The position numbers and the translations under genes are program-made. Positions 49,626 to 58,547 of a DNA stretch of 64,000 nt are shown piece after piece. The DNA is from Candidatus Latescibacterota bacterium. Lineage in GTDB: Bacteria > Latescibacterota > UBA2968. The notes below the pieces were generated by a model. The model was given only the letters and a program-made list of their open reading frames with translations, did no database searches and had not been told where the DNA came from. How positions within the stretch are numbered: position 1 is the stretch's first letter; the number at the start of each line of letters is the position of its first letter. The stretch is from positions 181,478 through 245,477 of the forward strand of contig JAJDYX010000003.1 in NCBI GenBank assembly GCA_022824945.1, written 5' to 3'.

Positions 49626-51338
49626 TTATTCCGCCCTTTCCACATACACGTAATACGCTCCCAGCGAAATGCCGTTTCCATCGGTTAGTTCGGTTTCGAG
49701 GCTTGTTTCACCGGCCTGGAGATTATAAGTGAAGGCGATGCCTTTGTCTTCTGGGCCGATGGATTGCGCTTGTTCTTCCCCTGCGACTTTGATGCGGGCG
49801 GTGCTGACGGGAATTGCGTTGCCGCCGTAGTAGGGCGTGAGTTTGCCGGGGATGCCTTCGGTGATGGCGCGGTCTTCCTCGCGGGGCCATCGGCGCAGTT
49901 CAAACGTGTAATCACCTGATTCAGACACGTCAATCGCCCAGCGACCATTGCATTCTACCCCGCGGCGGATCGCAGCCTGATTCCAGGCGCAATCGCTGTT
50001 TTCGTTGTGCCAGTCGTGGGTTGTGATCACAGAGATGGGTTCGCTTTCAGAGCCGACGATGATGGGTACGTCTTCGCCAAAGCGTTCGGAGACGAGTGCC
50101 CACCAGTCTTCGTAGTGCTGGCGCAGTTCGGCGACGACATCGGGATGTTGATCGGCGACGTTGTGTCGTTGTCCGAGATCGTTGTCCATGTCGTAGAGTT
50201 CTTCGCCGTTGACGAGTCGCCATCGCTGTGTCATGGTCGCGCATTTGCGCCATTTGATGGGATTTTCTACGCGCTGAGAGTCCGTGACGATTGTGCGGGA
50301 GGGCCAGTTGTCCGTGCCTTCGAGGAGGGGTTTGACGCTGGTGCCGTTGATGCGTTCGCGAGCTTCGTCGGAGATGGGGACGTCACAGAGGTCGCAGAGG
50401 GTGGGCAAGAAGTCGATGTTGGCAATGAGGGTGTCGATGTCGCGTCCACTGGTGTATCCCCCCGCGGGCCAGTGAAAGAAGAAGGGGACGCGATGTCCGC
50501 CTTCGTATTCCGAGCCTTTTTTCCCGCGCATGCCATTGTTGAAACCATCTGTGACATAGCCGTTGCCGTCGAGGGTGCAGCCGTTGGCCGAGCCGTTGTC
50601 GGTCATGAAGATGAAGATGGTGTTTTCTTCCAATCCCTTTTCGCGGAGGAAGTCGCGCATGAGGCCGACGTTTTCGTCGATGTTGGTGATCATGCCGTAA
50701 AAGCGGTCGCGCTGGCCGGGCAAGCCGTCGCCGTTGTAGAGTTCGCGGTAGTGATCGGCTATGTTGAAGGGACCGTGCGGTGCGTTGGTGGGGATATAGC
50801 AGAAGAAGGGTGTGTCGCCACAGTCTTCGATAAATTTTTTGGCTTCGTCAAACCAGATGTCCGTGCAGTAGCCTCTGAATTTTTCGGGTACGCCATTGCG
50901 GAAGTACGTGTCGTTGAAATAGGTATTGCCCCAGTAGTCAGGGGTCTGGTGTACGCCGCCGCCGCCGTGGTAAACGACCGTGTCAAAGCCCCGATTGTGT
51001 GGGTGAAATGGATAGTTGTCGCCCAGATGCCATTTGCCAAACATACCGGTGCGATATCCCGCTGCTTTGAAAAAGTCGGCGATGGTGGTTTCGTCTTTGC
51101 GCAATAGCGAGCGTCCCGCAATGGTGTGCCATACGCCTGTGCAGTTGCAATAGCGTCCCGTCATGATGCCCGCCCGGGTGGGCGCGCAGGTGGGACCGAC
51201 GTGGTAATTGGTAAAGCGCACGCTTTCGGTATAAAGCTGGTCGAGGTTGGGCGTCTGGATGATGTCATTGCCGTGGCATCCAAGGTCGCCATAGCCCTGA
51301 TCATCGGTAATTACAAAGACTACGTTGGGAGAAGGCAT
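49626..51338 (-). CDS. Sulfatase (S1 family), CAPTR motif, with extra C-terminal domain
   Basis: 570 residues from the ATG at 51338 (AAAGGAG upstream). NVVFVITDDQGYGDLG, PTCAPTRAGIMTGRY (formylglycine Cys about residue 51, with Thr in place of the common Ser), GKWHLGD and FMTDNGSANG give the active site. After residue 420 a roughly 130-residue beta-rich domain (RWAIDVSESGDYTFELRRWP) is appended, likely a carbohydrate-binding or accessory module. No signal peptide is seen. Downstream partner of the arylsulfotransferase-like gene. Confidence 0.93.
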   Translation of the reverse strand: MPSPNVVFVITDDQGYGDLGCHGNDIIQTPNLDQLYTESVRFTNYHVGPTCAPTRAGIMTGRYCNCTGVWHTIAGRSLLRKDETTIADFFKAAGYRTGMFGKWHLGDNYPFHPHNRGFDTVVYHGGGGVHQTPDYWGNTYFNDTYFRNGVPEKFRGYCTDIWFDEAKKFIEDCGDTPFFCYIPTNAPHGPFNIADHYRELYNGDGLPGQRDRFYGMITNIDENVGLMRDFLREKGLEENTIFIFMTDNGSANGCTLDGNGYVTDGFNNGMRGKKGSEYEGGHRVPFFFHWPAGGYTSGRDIDTLIANIDFLPTLCDLCDVPISDEARERINGTSVKPLLEGTDNWPSRTIVTDSQRVENPIKWRKCATMTQRWRLVNGEELYDMDNDLGQRHNVADQHPDVVAELRQHYEDWWALVSERFGEDVPIIVGSESEPISVITTHDWHNENSDCAWNQAAIRRGVECNGRWAIDVSESGDYTFELRRWPREEDRAITEGIPGKLTPYYGGNAIPVSTARIKVAGEEQAQSIGPEDKGIAFTYNLQAGETSLETELTDGNGISLGAYYVYVERAE

Positions 51339-51355
51339 AGGTATAAAGACTCCTT

Positions 51356-52426
51356 TCAAGATAGAAGAGGGGCTACGTATTCGGGTGAATATCTCAAGCA
51401 GCGATAGATGACGGGGCGTCCGTTTTCGTGGCGATAGGGGTTGATGAATTCCCAGACGATTTCCCCATCTGGTGTGACTTCAAAAAGTCGGGTCTTGCCG
51501 CCTTCGCATATCAGGGTATTGCCATTGGGCAGGCGCTGAGCGCCGGAAATGGCCGCGCTGAAGAACGCTTCTTTGGGATCTGCGACGTATTCCCATTCGA
51601 TGGTTTCAGTGAGGGGATTGAGTTCAATTACGCGAGAATACCCGCGCAGGGTGCCGTTGTCGAAGATCAGTACATTGCCGTTTGCCAGCATGTGGGGTTT
51701 GTGTTGCCCGTCGATGATGCCGGGACCCCATGCCCAGACAATGTCGCCAGTGTCGTAGTCAATCACGCCGATGACGTCGTTGCTGCGGTAGGAGAAGAAG
51801 ATGTTGCCGGGTTTGAAGCGCGGGTCACCCTCGTTTTTATGAGGCGGAATGATCTGGAGCGTGTTGTTGTGCGCCCAGTCAAATGCAAAGCGTCCGGTGG
51901 CGCGGTCCAGGACGTGTTGCCATGCTTTGGGGGATAGACAGGCTTCGAGGTCTTCCAAATGCTCTTCGCCTTTCCACTCCCAGACCAGTTCTTTGTCTCG
52001 CGTAATTTCGATCATGTAGGGATGGCGTTTGAGGTCAGGTCCCAGGGGCGGGCACATGGTTTCGTTGAGCGTGTGGATGAGTAGATTGCCGTTGTCGCGC
52101 ACCTGATAGTCGTGGTCGGTGCGGCAGCGCACGCGCCAGACGAGTGTGCTGTCGGGATCGTATTCAAAAATGCCGACGTTGCTGCACTGCGTGACGCCCG
52201 AGCGGTCGTGGGTGGGCACGAGTAGATGGCCGTTGGGCAGCAATCGACAGTGGGACTGGACGGTGTGTTGCGTGAGGTGCCAGGTGTGGGCGGGGTCTCC
52301 GTTCATGTCGATGAGGTACACCACCGCTTCTTTGCCGACTTCCCAGTTTGGTTCCGCGAAGGTTTCTGAAAAGAGGGTGTATCCTTCATAAGCTTTGTCG
52401 GGTTTGTGCTGTGTGATACCGGACAT
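51356..52426 (-). CDS. Arylsulfotransferase-like (ASST/Arylsulfotran_2) beta-propeller protein
   Basis: 356-residue propeller. Repeated blades show GNLLIHTLNE, KELVWEWKGEEHL, GDIVWAWGPG, IEWEYVADP and GEIVWEFINPY, a pattern of arylsulfotransferase-like proteins. His-rich sites HDYQV, DWAHNN and GQHKPHML could include the catalytic His. True ASSTs are periplasmic and move sulfuryl groups between phenols; here no signal peptide is evident. Placed between a sulfatase (17-base gap) and a PhyH gene, it could transfer or sense sulfate esters. Confidence 0.78.
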   Translation of the reverse strand: MSGITQHKPDKAYEGYTLFSETFAEPNWEVGKEAVVYLIDMNGDPAHTWHLTQHTVQSHCRLLPNGHLLVPTHDRSGVTQCSNVGIFEYDPDSTLVWRVRCRTDHDYQVRDNGNLLIHTLNETMCPPLGPDLKRHPYMIEITRDKELVWEWKGEEHLEDLEACLSPKAWQHVLDRATGRFAFDWAHNNTLQIIPPHKNEGDPRFKPGNIFFSYRSNDVIGVIDYDTGDIVWAWGPGIIDGQHKPHMLANGNVLIFDNGTLRGYSRVIELNPLTETIEWEYVADPKEAFFSAAISGAQRLPNGNTLICEGGKTRLFEVTPDGEIVWEFINPYRHENGRPVIYRCLRYSPEYVAPLLS

Positions 52427-52427
52427 T

Positions 52428-53351
52428 TCAAGAGGTCTCCTTTACCAATCCCCATTCCGCGCGGTATTCTTCGATGGACTTGCGTTCGGACAGATCTGCT
52501 TTGGGTATTACGTCGGGATCTTCGCCCATGTGTCGCTGGTCAGTGGCTTCTGTGGCGAGTTGATAGCGCGTGTCGCTGCTGATGCGAAAGCGGTCGGTGG
52601 TGTTTTCGAGAGAGGCGTGCATGAAGTACATGCCGAAGATGACGACATCACCTGCCTGAAATGGCGTGGCGGCCCATGTGGTGCCGAGGGTTTCTATGAC
52701 GTCGTAGGGGTCGTTGGAGAACGCGCCCTGGATCAAGTCGTCGTGTGCATCCGATGCGCCGTAGGTATTGCGGAGACGTTCGAGTTTGTGCGATCCCAGG
52801 CAGAGGGCGAGCGGTCCCATGTCGAGGGAGATATCGCCCAGAGCCGTCCACATGGTATAGAGATTTTTGGTGCCTGCGCCCATATATACAATGTCGCAGT
52901 GCATGCCCGCGTTGCCTCCCGTTCTGACGGCGCGCAGCCATTTGTGATCGAGCGAGAGCGCGGGTCCGTCCAAAAAGCGACCAAAGAAGTCCATTGTGTT
53001 TTTGCCATCGACAATGTTGAGAAAACCGGGCCATGTTTTGACCAGGCTGTCTTTGAAGCGCATGGAGCGTTTTCTATCGCCGATGATGGCGTCTTCAAGG
53101 GTTGATCCCTCGGCGAGCAGGCCCTGACTTTCCATGTGATCGACAACTTCTTTTCGCGCTTTCATGATGTCTTCGCGGTTGTGGAAGTTGCGAATGATGA
53201 GGTACCCGTCTTCTTCCATTCGCTGTCTCAGTGCTTCCGTGTCTGTGAGGATGTCGTTGGATTCCCTCGGCGAGAAGATATTTTTCCCAAATACGAGTTC
53301 TTTTCCGCTCATTCTGACTTTTGTGCCGTCGGGTATTTGAAAGGTAGGCAT
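52428..53351 (-). CDS. Phytanoyl-CoA dioxygenase (PhyH) family protein
   Basis: 307 residues from the ATG at 53351, which has GAGGAGCACACT in front; longer in-frame starts are unlikely. DGYLIIRNFHNREDIMKARKEV is the N-terminal oxygenase segment, GMHCDIVYMG supplies HxD, YFMHASLENTTDRFRISSDTRYQ the distal His and Arg. It is one base away from the ASST-like gene and 31 bases from the next sulfatase, so likely co-expressed. The substrate is unknown. Confidence 0.9.
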   Translation of the reverse strand: MPTFQIPDGTKVRMSGKELVFGKNIFSPRESNDILTDTEALRQRMEEDGYLIIRNFHNREDIMKARKEVVDHMESQGLLAEGSTLEDAIIGDRKRSMRFKDSLVKTWPGFLNIVDGKNTMDFFGRFLDGPALSLDHKWLRAVRTGGNAGMHCDIVYMGAGTKNLYTMWTALGDISLDMGPLALCLGSHKLERLRNTYGASDAHDDLIQGAFSNDPYDVIETLGTTWAATPFQAGDVVIFGMYFMHASLENTTDRFRISSDTRYQLATEATDQRHMGEDPDVIPKADLSERKSIEEYRAEWGLVKETS

Positions 53352-53382
53352 AGTGTGCTCCTCGTTGTGATGGTTTATATTT

Positions 53383-54723
53383 TTAGTTTTCATACATCCG
53401 TTTCGCAATGTCGGTGAGTTCGCGCGCGATGCTGGTATTTGCGGGGTCGTCGATGACGTTGCGAAATTCATTCGGGTCGTTTTCCAGATCAAAGAGTTCA
53501 GAGCGCGCCCAACTCAGATAATTGAGTTTCCAGCGGTCTGTGCGAACCATGAGGATTGGCGGTTTGCCCACATACCGATTGTCTCGCGTAAAGACGCCGT
53601 GACAAAAATCGTACTCGGAGTAGGCGTATTCGCGCGGCTGATAGGTTCGGTTGTCAAATAATGGGGCAAAACTGCGTCCGTGGATGTTTTCGGGAATGGG
53701 CAGGTTGCACAATTCGGCGAGTGTGGGATAGAGGTCCACATGTTCGACGAGGTGGTTGTGCGAGGTGTTGGCGTGGATGTCTCCAGGCAGGCGAATGATG
53801 AGCGGTACGCAGACCGATTGTTCATACATGTTGTGTTTGGTCCACATGCGATGTGCGCCGGCCATTTCGCCGTGGTCAGAGGTATAGACGATGATGGTGT
53901 TCTGGTCGAGGCCGAGGTCGTAGAGTGTGTCGAGTACCTTGCCGATGCACGCATCCATCTGGCTGATGTTGCCGTAGTATCCGGCGAGTGCGCGGCCGAG
54001 CTCCCGGTCTGTTTGCGTGTACCATCCCCGCTGTTTGGCGCGCATGAGGTGGCCTTCAAAGCCGGTTTCCAGCGCGTTGTCACTGCGTTCGGGCAGGGTA
54101 AGGGTTTCGGGATTGTAGAGGTCGAAGTATTGCTGCATGGGGACGAGGGGCGTGTGTGGCATGAAGTAGGATGACCAGAGGATGAAGGGTTTGTCGGGAT
54201 CCCTTTTTTCGCGCAGATACCGCACGGTTTCGTCGGCATAATACGTGTCTTGAAAATAGCGTGCAGACAATTTGGATGGTCGTCCCGATGTGCCCCCTCC
54301 GCCGCCCTGGTCTCGCTGTAGTTCCCGCCGTTCTTCATCTGTGAGCGTTTTTCTGAAGTCGGCCATTTCCAGGCGGTAATCAAATCCGTGTTTTTGCGTT
54401 TCATCCACAAAGTGCATTTTGCCTATTGCCCCGGTTTGATAGCCGTGTTCGGCAAAGTGATGGGCAATGGTGCGCGTGTTTGGGGATAGTGCGTCTTGTA
54501 AAATGCGCGCGCCGTGCGTGTGTGGATATTGCGCGGTGATGATCGATCCGCGTGCGGGCACACAGACGGGAGACTGGCAGTAGGCTCTGTTAAAGCGGAT
54601 GCCAGATGCGGCAATGCGGTCGATATTCGGGGTTTGTGCTTCTGCGTGACCATAACACCCCGATGCAGCGGTCTGGTGCTGGTCGGAGCAGAAGAAGAGG
54701 ATGTTGGGGCGATGGTTGGTCAT
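53383..54723 (-). CDS. Sulfatase (S1 family), CVPAR motif
   Basis: 446 residues. NILFFCSDQHQTAASGCYG, SPVCVPARGSIITAQY (formylglycine Cys about residue 54, Ala replacing Ser in CxPSR), GKMHFVD and YTSDHGEMAGAHRMW identify an S1-type sulfatase. No signal peptide. Its start ATG shares its A with the TAA stop of the preceding sulfatase (TAATG), so both are translationally coupled. Confidence 0.92.
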   Translation of the reverse strand: MTNHRPNILFFCSDQHQTAASGCYGHAEAQTPNIDRIAASGIRFNRAYCQSPVCVPARGSIITAQYPHTHGARILQDALSPNTRTIAHHFAEHGYQTGAIGKMHFVDETQKHGFDYRLEMADFRKTLTDEERRELQRDQGGGGGTSGRPSKLSARYFQDTYYADETVRYLREKRDPDKPFILWSSYFMPHTPLVPMQQYFDLYNPETLTLPERSDNALETGFEGHLMRAKQRGWYTQTDRELGRALAGYYGNISQMDACIGKVLDTLYDLGLDQNTIIVYTSDHGEMAGAHRMWTKHNMYEQSVCVPLIIRLPGDIHANTSHNHLVEHVDLYPTLAELCNLPIPENIHGRSFAPLFDNRTYQPREYAYSEYDFCHGVFTRDNRYVGKPPILMVRTDRWKLNYLSWARSELFDLENDPNEFRNVIDDPANTSIARELTDIAKRMYEN

Positions 54724-56039
54724 TATATCAACTCTGCTTTCAACCGGGCAATATGCACTGAGACGTCTGGATCGTCGATGATATTGTTGTTTTCGAGTGG
54801 GTCGGTGTCGAGATCAAAGAGCATGGGGGTGTCGCCAAATCCTTCGATGTATTTGTAGCGGCCGTCATAAGCCATGCGCCAGTTGCCAAGGCCGGATAGG
54901 ACGATGTCCCGATGCGTGCTGGTATTGCCTTCGAGGAGGTTGCGGAGGGATCGGCTGTCCATGTCGTCGGGGACGTCTATGTCTGCGTAGTCGAGGAAGG
55001 TGGCGGTGAGGTCCAGGTTGGTCGTGGGCAGGTCATGGGTTATGTCCTGTTGTACACCTGGCCCTGAGATGATAAGAGGCACGCTGGCCGAGGGATGCAG
55101 GGGTTTGCCCTTGCCCCAGGAGTTGTGGTCGCCGAGCATTTCACCGTGATCCGAGGAAAAGACGATGAGGGTATTGTCCAATTCGCCCCGTTCTTCGAGC
55201 AGGTCCAGGTAGAGGCCGACCTGATGGTCGATGTTTTCGACCATGGCGGAGTAATTTCGGCGAGCTTCGAGGTGTTCATCAGGCGTGAGCTGGTCGTTGC
55301 GGTTCGGCTGCGGAAAATCGACGTTTTCGTAGAATTTTGCCATGCTTTCCGTGATGTCCAGGGGCAGGTGGGGGCCGTTGAAATTGACCTGTATGAACCA
55401 GGGTTTGTCCTCGGGGACTGATTGTATGAGGTCCCGGCCATTTTGCCCGATCCAGTTGTCGCAATAGGCGTCGTCGGGTAATGGCGTGGGAAAGGTACTC
55501 CTCTGGCCTTTGCGGTTGGCAAAGTCGTTGAGGTGCATCTGGCGCAGGCCGCGTTCTTCGAGGAATTGCAAATAGGGTCCTTGCGGTTTTTCGCGTCCGC
55601 TGTTGGCGCCGTCTATTTTGCCTTCGTTGTTGACGCCGTCCGAGAATCCCCATTCTTTCAAATGGCGTTTGCCATCCAGTCCCCAGGCTGGCAGGTTGGA
55701 TGTGCAGGTGCCTTTGTTGAGGTCGAATTTGCCACATCCCAGTGTGTGGTACCCGCTGTCGCGGAGCAGACTATAAACAGTAGCGCGGTCTGTGGGATAG
55801 TCGTCGCTGTTTCCTTTGACAGGACAGTTGTCGTATTCTGTGCCGGCTGCAACACACGCGCGACTGGGCGCGCATACAGGTGCGGGACAGACGGTTTTGG
55901 AGAATGTTATCCCTTTTTTTTCAAGGCGATCCAGATTGGGTGTGCGTACTGCTATGTCGGGATTGCTGCCCATCCAGTCAAAGCGAAGTTGGTCGGGAAA
56001 GAAGAAGAGGATGTTGGGACGGTTAGAGAGGTTTGGCAT
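54723..56039 (-). CDS. Sulfatase (S1 family), CAPSR motif
   Basis: 438 residues. NILFFFPDQLRFDWMG, PVCAPSRACVAAGTEY (formylglycine Cys about residue 56), CGKFDLNKG in place of the common GKWHLG, and FSSDHGEMLGDHNSWGKGKPLH define the active site. No signal peptide. It overlaps the next sulfatase by one base. The unusual GKFDLN segment suggests different sugar- or alkyl-sulfate specificity. Confidence 0.92.
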   Translation of the reverse strand: MPNLSNRPNILFFFPDQLRFDWMGSNPDIAVRTPNLDRLEKKGITFSKTVCPAPVCAPSRACVAAGTEYDNCPVKGNSDDYPTDRATVYSLLRDSGYHTLGCGKFDLNKGTCTSNLPAWGLDGKRHLKEWGFSDGVNNEGKIDGANSGREKPQGPYLQFLEERGLRQMHLNDFANRKGQRSTFPTPLPDDAYCDNWIGQNGRDLIQSVPEDKPWFIQVNFNGPHLPLDITESMAKFYENVDFPQPNRNDQLTPDEHLEARRNYSAMVENIDHQVGLYLDLLEERGELDNTLIVFSSDHGEMLGDHNSWGKGKPLHPSASVPLIISGPGVQQDITHDLPTTNLDLTATFLDYADIDVPDDMDSRSLRNLLEGNTSTHRDIVLSGLGNWRMAYDGRYKYIEGFGDTPMLFDLDTDPLENNNIIDDPDVSVHIARLKAELI

Positions 56040-56075
56040 AAAAAAGCTCCAGAATTTTTTGTTTTAATGACTTAT

Positions 56076-56990
56076 TTATTTTTTCATTTCACTGAGATTT
56101 GCGCCGTGATAGCGTCCGTTGCCGCCAATGCGATTGGCGGCGCAGCGCACGTCTCGGAACAGGCTCTGGCGTTTGGGTGGCATGGAGGCGAGCAGGTCCG
56201 GGTGTGGGTGCCAGTTGCTCCATTTGCTGCCGATGGTGTTGTAGAGGTTGAAGATGGCAACGCGATCGGTTGTTTCATCTGTCCAGGGCGTGGCGCTGTG
56301 GGTGAGGGCTTCGGTGAAAATGAGCAGTGAGCCAGCCGGGCATTCGTAGGTGTCCCAGATGGGAGAGTTTGGGTCGTGGATGGATTCTGGCGCGGCATAA
56401 ACCGCTTTGTGGCTGCCGCTGACCACGAGTGTTCCGCCTTTGCCTTTTTGTACGGGAGCGAGTTCCCAGACTACGCGGGTTAGACCGCTATACGCTTTGC
56501 CGGGGATGCACTGATAGTGGTGCGAGTCGATTGCAAAGCGAAACAGGCCGTTGCCATTGTGCGGACGAAATCCGCCGACTTCGCCGGTGCGCGTTGAGCG
56601 GAATCGGATGTTCGATGCTTCCATGCGAAAGCCGTAGCCATCGGGGCTGGCGAGGTGGGGATGTGCGACAAATTCATTCATAAAGCCGACGACTATGGGG
56701 TGGTCGGCGAGTTTTTGCAGGGGTCCTGCCAGGTAGGATTGTTCGTGTTCGGGTAGCGATTGCGGGTCGTGTTTGACCTGTAGTGCATATTCGCGCATGT
56801 CGCGTATGTCGTCATCGGATAGGATGCCGGGGAAAAGCAACCAGCCGCGCGCATCAAAGAGGTATTTTTCCTCTTGTGTGGGCGCGATGACGGCTTCTCC
56901 ATCGGCGTTGGTTTGCGTGAGGTCTTCTGGTTCGACGGTCATGTTGACGCCGAGGTTTTTATCGACGATGAATGGTGTGTTGTTGGACAT
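56076..56990 (-). CDS. Phytanoyl-CoA dioxygenase (PhyH) family protein
   Basis: 304 residues from the ATG at 56990 (AGGAGCTACCA upstream). An N-terminal extension of about 50 residues precedes ARGWLLFPGILSDDDIRDMREYAL. FRPHNGNGLFRF lies where HxD is expected and reads HNG, so one ligand may have changed or be elsewhere. LIFTEALTHSATPWTDETTDRVAIFN gives the distal His and Arg. It lies between choline-sulfatase-like and sulfatase genes in one leftward series. Confidence 0.85.
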   Translation of the reverse strand: MSNNTPFIVDKNLGVNMTVEPEDLTQTNADGEAVIAPTQEEKYLFDARGWLLFPGILSDDDIRDMREYALQVKHDPQSLPEHEQSYLAGPLQKLADHPIVVGFMNEFVAHPHLASPDGYGFRMEASNIRFRSTRTGEVGGFRPHNGNGLFRFAIDSHHYQCIPGKAYSGLTRVVWELAPVQKGKGGTLVVSGSHKAVYAAPESIHDPNSPIWDTYECPAGSLLIFTEALTHSATPWTDETTDRVAIFNLYNTIGSKWSNWHPHPDLLASMPPKRQSLFRDVRCAANRIGGNGRYHGANLSEMKK

Positions 56991-57006
56991 TGGTAGCTCC
57001 TGTTCG

Positions 57007-58512
57007 TTATGGAAGATATTGTGCCTGTGCGTTTTTGGTTGGGTCAAAGCTCGGATTGTACGCCCAGGATGTGCCATTGGCTTGCATTGCCTCGTGGATG
57101 AGTTGCCTGCGATACAGGCTGTCTAAATTGGCTTCGGCTATGGCGTTGAGGTCATAGTTGTCGAGGATGCGCGTGCGGAGATAGGTTTCGATTTCTGCAT
57201 GGTCTGGCTGACCGCTGAGGTTATTCCATTCTCCCGGGTCCGCGTCGAGGTCAAAAAGCTGGGGCTCGTGTCCGTGGATGTGATTGTATTTGTAATTGTT
57301 TTTGCGAATCATGACACAGGGGGCGCCGACTGCTTCGTGGGCTTCGACAATAATTTCTCGGTCTTCTGTTTCCGCGCCTTCAATGAGGGGCATCAGGCTG
57401 GAGCCGTCGCAGGGATAGTAGTCTTCTGTGCCTGCTATGTCACATAAGGTGGGCAACAGGTCAATGAGCGAGACGGGCTGGTCGATTGTGCTACCGGCTT
57501 TGTAATGGTCTGGAAAGCGGATAAAGAAAGGTACGCGGCTGGACCAGTCGTAGAAAGTTCGTTTTTGGACCATTTCTTTTTCGCAGAGCATGTCGCCGTG
57601 ATCGGAAAAGAAGATTACGATGGTGTTGTCGTCCAGGCCATTTTCTTTGAGTGAGGCGAGGAGTTCTCCCACTTTGTCGTCCATGTATGTGACGAGTCCG
57701 TAATAGGCTCGGCGCAGTTTGTAGAGGGCGTCCGGGTTGCGCAGGTCGTGTTTGCGCGTGCCGTGATAGGCGTTGAGCCATTTGTCCATCGCGGAGTATG
57801 TGTCGTCCAGGTTGTCTGGCAAGGTGGGTATTTCGATGTCCTCATTTTCGTACATATCCCAATAGGATTGGGGCGGCCAAAAGGGTTCGTGGGGGTGGTG
57901 ATAAGACGCGCACAGGAGGAAGGGTTTGGAATTTTTCTGCGTGCCGACGGCGTGGAGGTATTCCAGGGATCGGAAGTGCGTTTCTTCGTCGTAGCTGAGG
58001 GGACCGTGCCAGGTGTCGATTTGGATCTTGTGTCCGTCGTAATTGGCGGCGTTATATCTGCCTCGCTGTTCCATGATGGCCTGGTAATTTTCCCCTCTGG
58101 TTTCTTTGATGTGTATCCATTCGGGTTTGACCCACCGGAAATCTTCGGGGTAGATGTCTGTGGTGAGGCGGCGGCTGAAGCCGTGGAGTTGATCCGCACC
58201 TATGAAGTGCATTTTGCCAGATAGGACGGTGTCATATCCGGCGCGGGTGAGGTGGTGGGCAAATGTGGGGATGTCCGAGCGGAGTTCAGCACCGTTGTCA
58301 TACGCGCCGATTTTTGCGGCATTGTTTCCCGTCATGAAGCAGGCACGTCCAGGCGAGCAGAGCGGGAAGGGGGTATAAGCTGCATCAAAGCGGATGCCGT
58401 TTTCTGCCAGCGCGTTTAGTGCAGGCGTTTGTACGACGGGATGGCCATAAGCGCCCGTGAGAAAGGGCGTCATCTGGTCTGAGATGATCATGAGTATGTT
58501 GGGTTGAGACAT
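57007..58512 (-). CDS. betC: Choline-sulfatase-like sulfatase
   Basis: 501 residues. NILMIISDQMTPFLTGAYG, LCSPGRACFMTG (formylglycine Cys about residue 52), GAYDNGAELRSDIPTFAHHL and VLSGKMHFIGADQLHGF follow choline-sulfatase (BetC) almost motif for motif, and the C-terminal RRQLIHEAMQANGTSWAYNP is also BetC-like. The reaction would give choline plus sulfate in the cytosol; a related alkyl sulfate is possible. It sits 16 bases before the PhyH gene and 35 bases after the epimerase gene. Confidence 0.88.
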   Translation of the reverse strand: MSQPNILMIISDQMTPFLTGAYGHPVVQTPALNALAENGIRFDAAYTPFPLCSPGRACFMTGNNAAKIGAYDNGAELRSDIPTFAHHLTRAGYDTVLSGKMHFIGADQLHGFSRRLTTDIYPEDFRWVKPEWIHIKETRGENYQAIMEQRGRYNAANYDGHKIQIDTWHGPLSYDEETHFRSLEYLHAVGTQKNSKPFLLCASYHHPHEPFWPPQSYWDMYENEDIEIPTLPDNLDDTYSAMDKWLNAYHGTRKHDLRNPDALYKLRRAYYGLVTYMDDKVGELLASLKENGLDDNTIVIFFSDHGDMLCEKEMVQKRTFYDWSSRVPFFIRFPDHYKAGSTIDQPVSLIDLLPTLCDIAGTEDYYPCDGSSLMPLIEGAETEDREIIVEAHEAVGAPCVMIRKNNYKYNHIHGHEPQLFDLDADPGEWNNLSGQPDHAEIETYLRTRILDNYDLNAIAEANLDSLYRRQLIHEAMQANGTSWAYNPSFDPTKNAQAQYLP

Positions 58513-58547
58513 GTGTTTCCTCTTGGTTTGGTCCTTCCATCCCGATC

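Noticed and set aside
50007..51107. 366-codon plus-strand frame opposite the 49626-51338 sulfatase
   Set aside because: Entirely antisense to a strongly conserved sulfatase; composition is biased by the codon pattern of the opposite strand and no family is recognisable.
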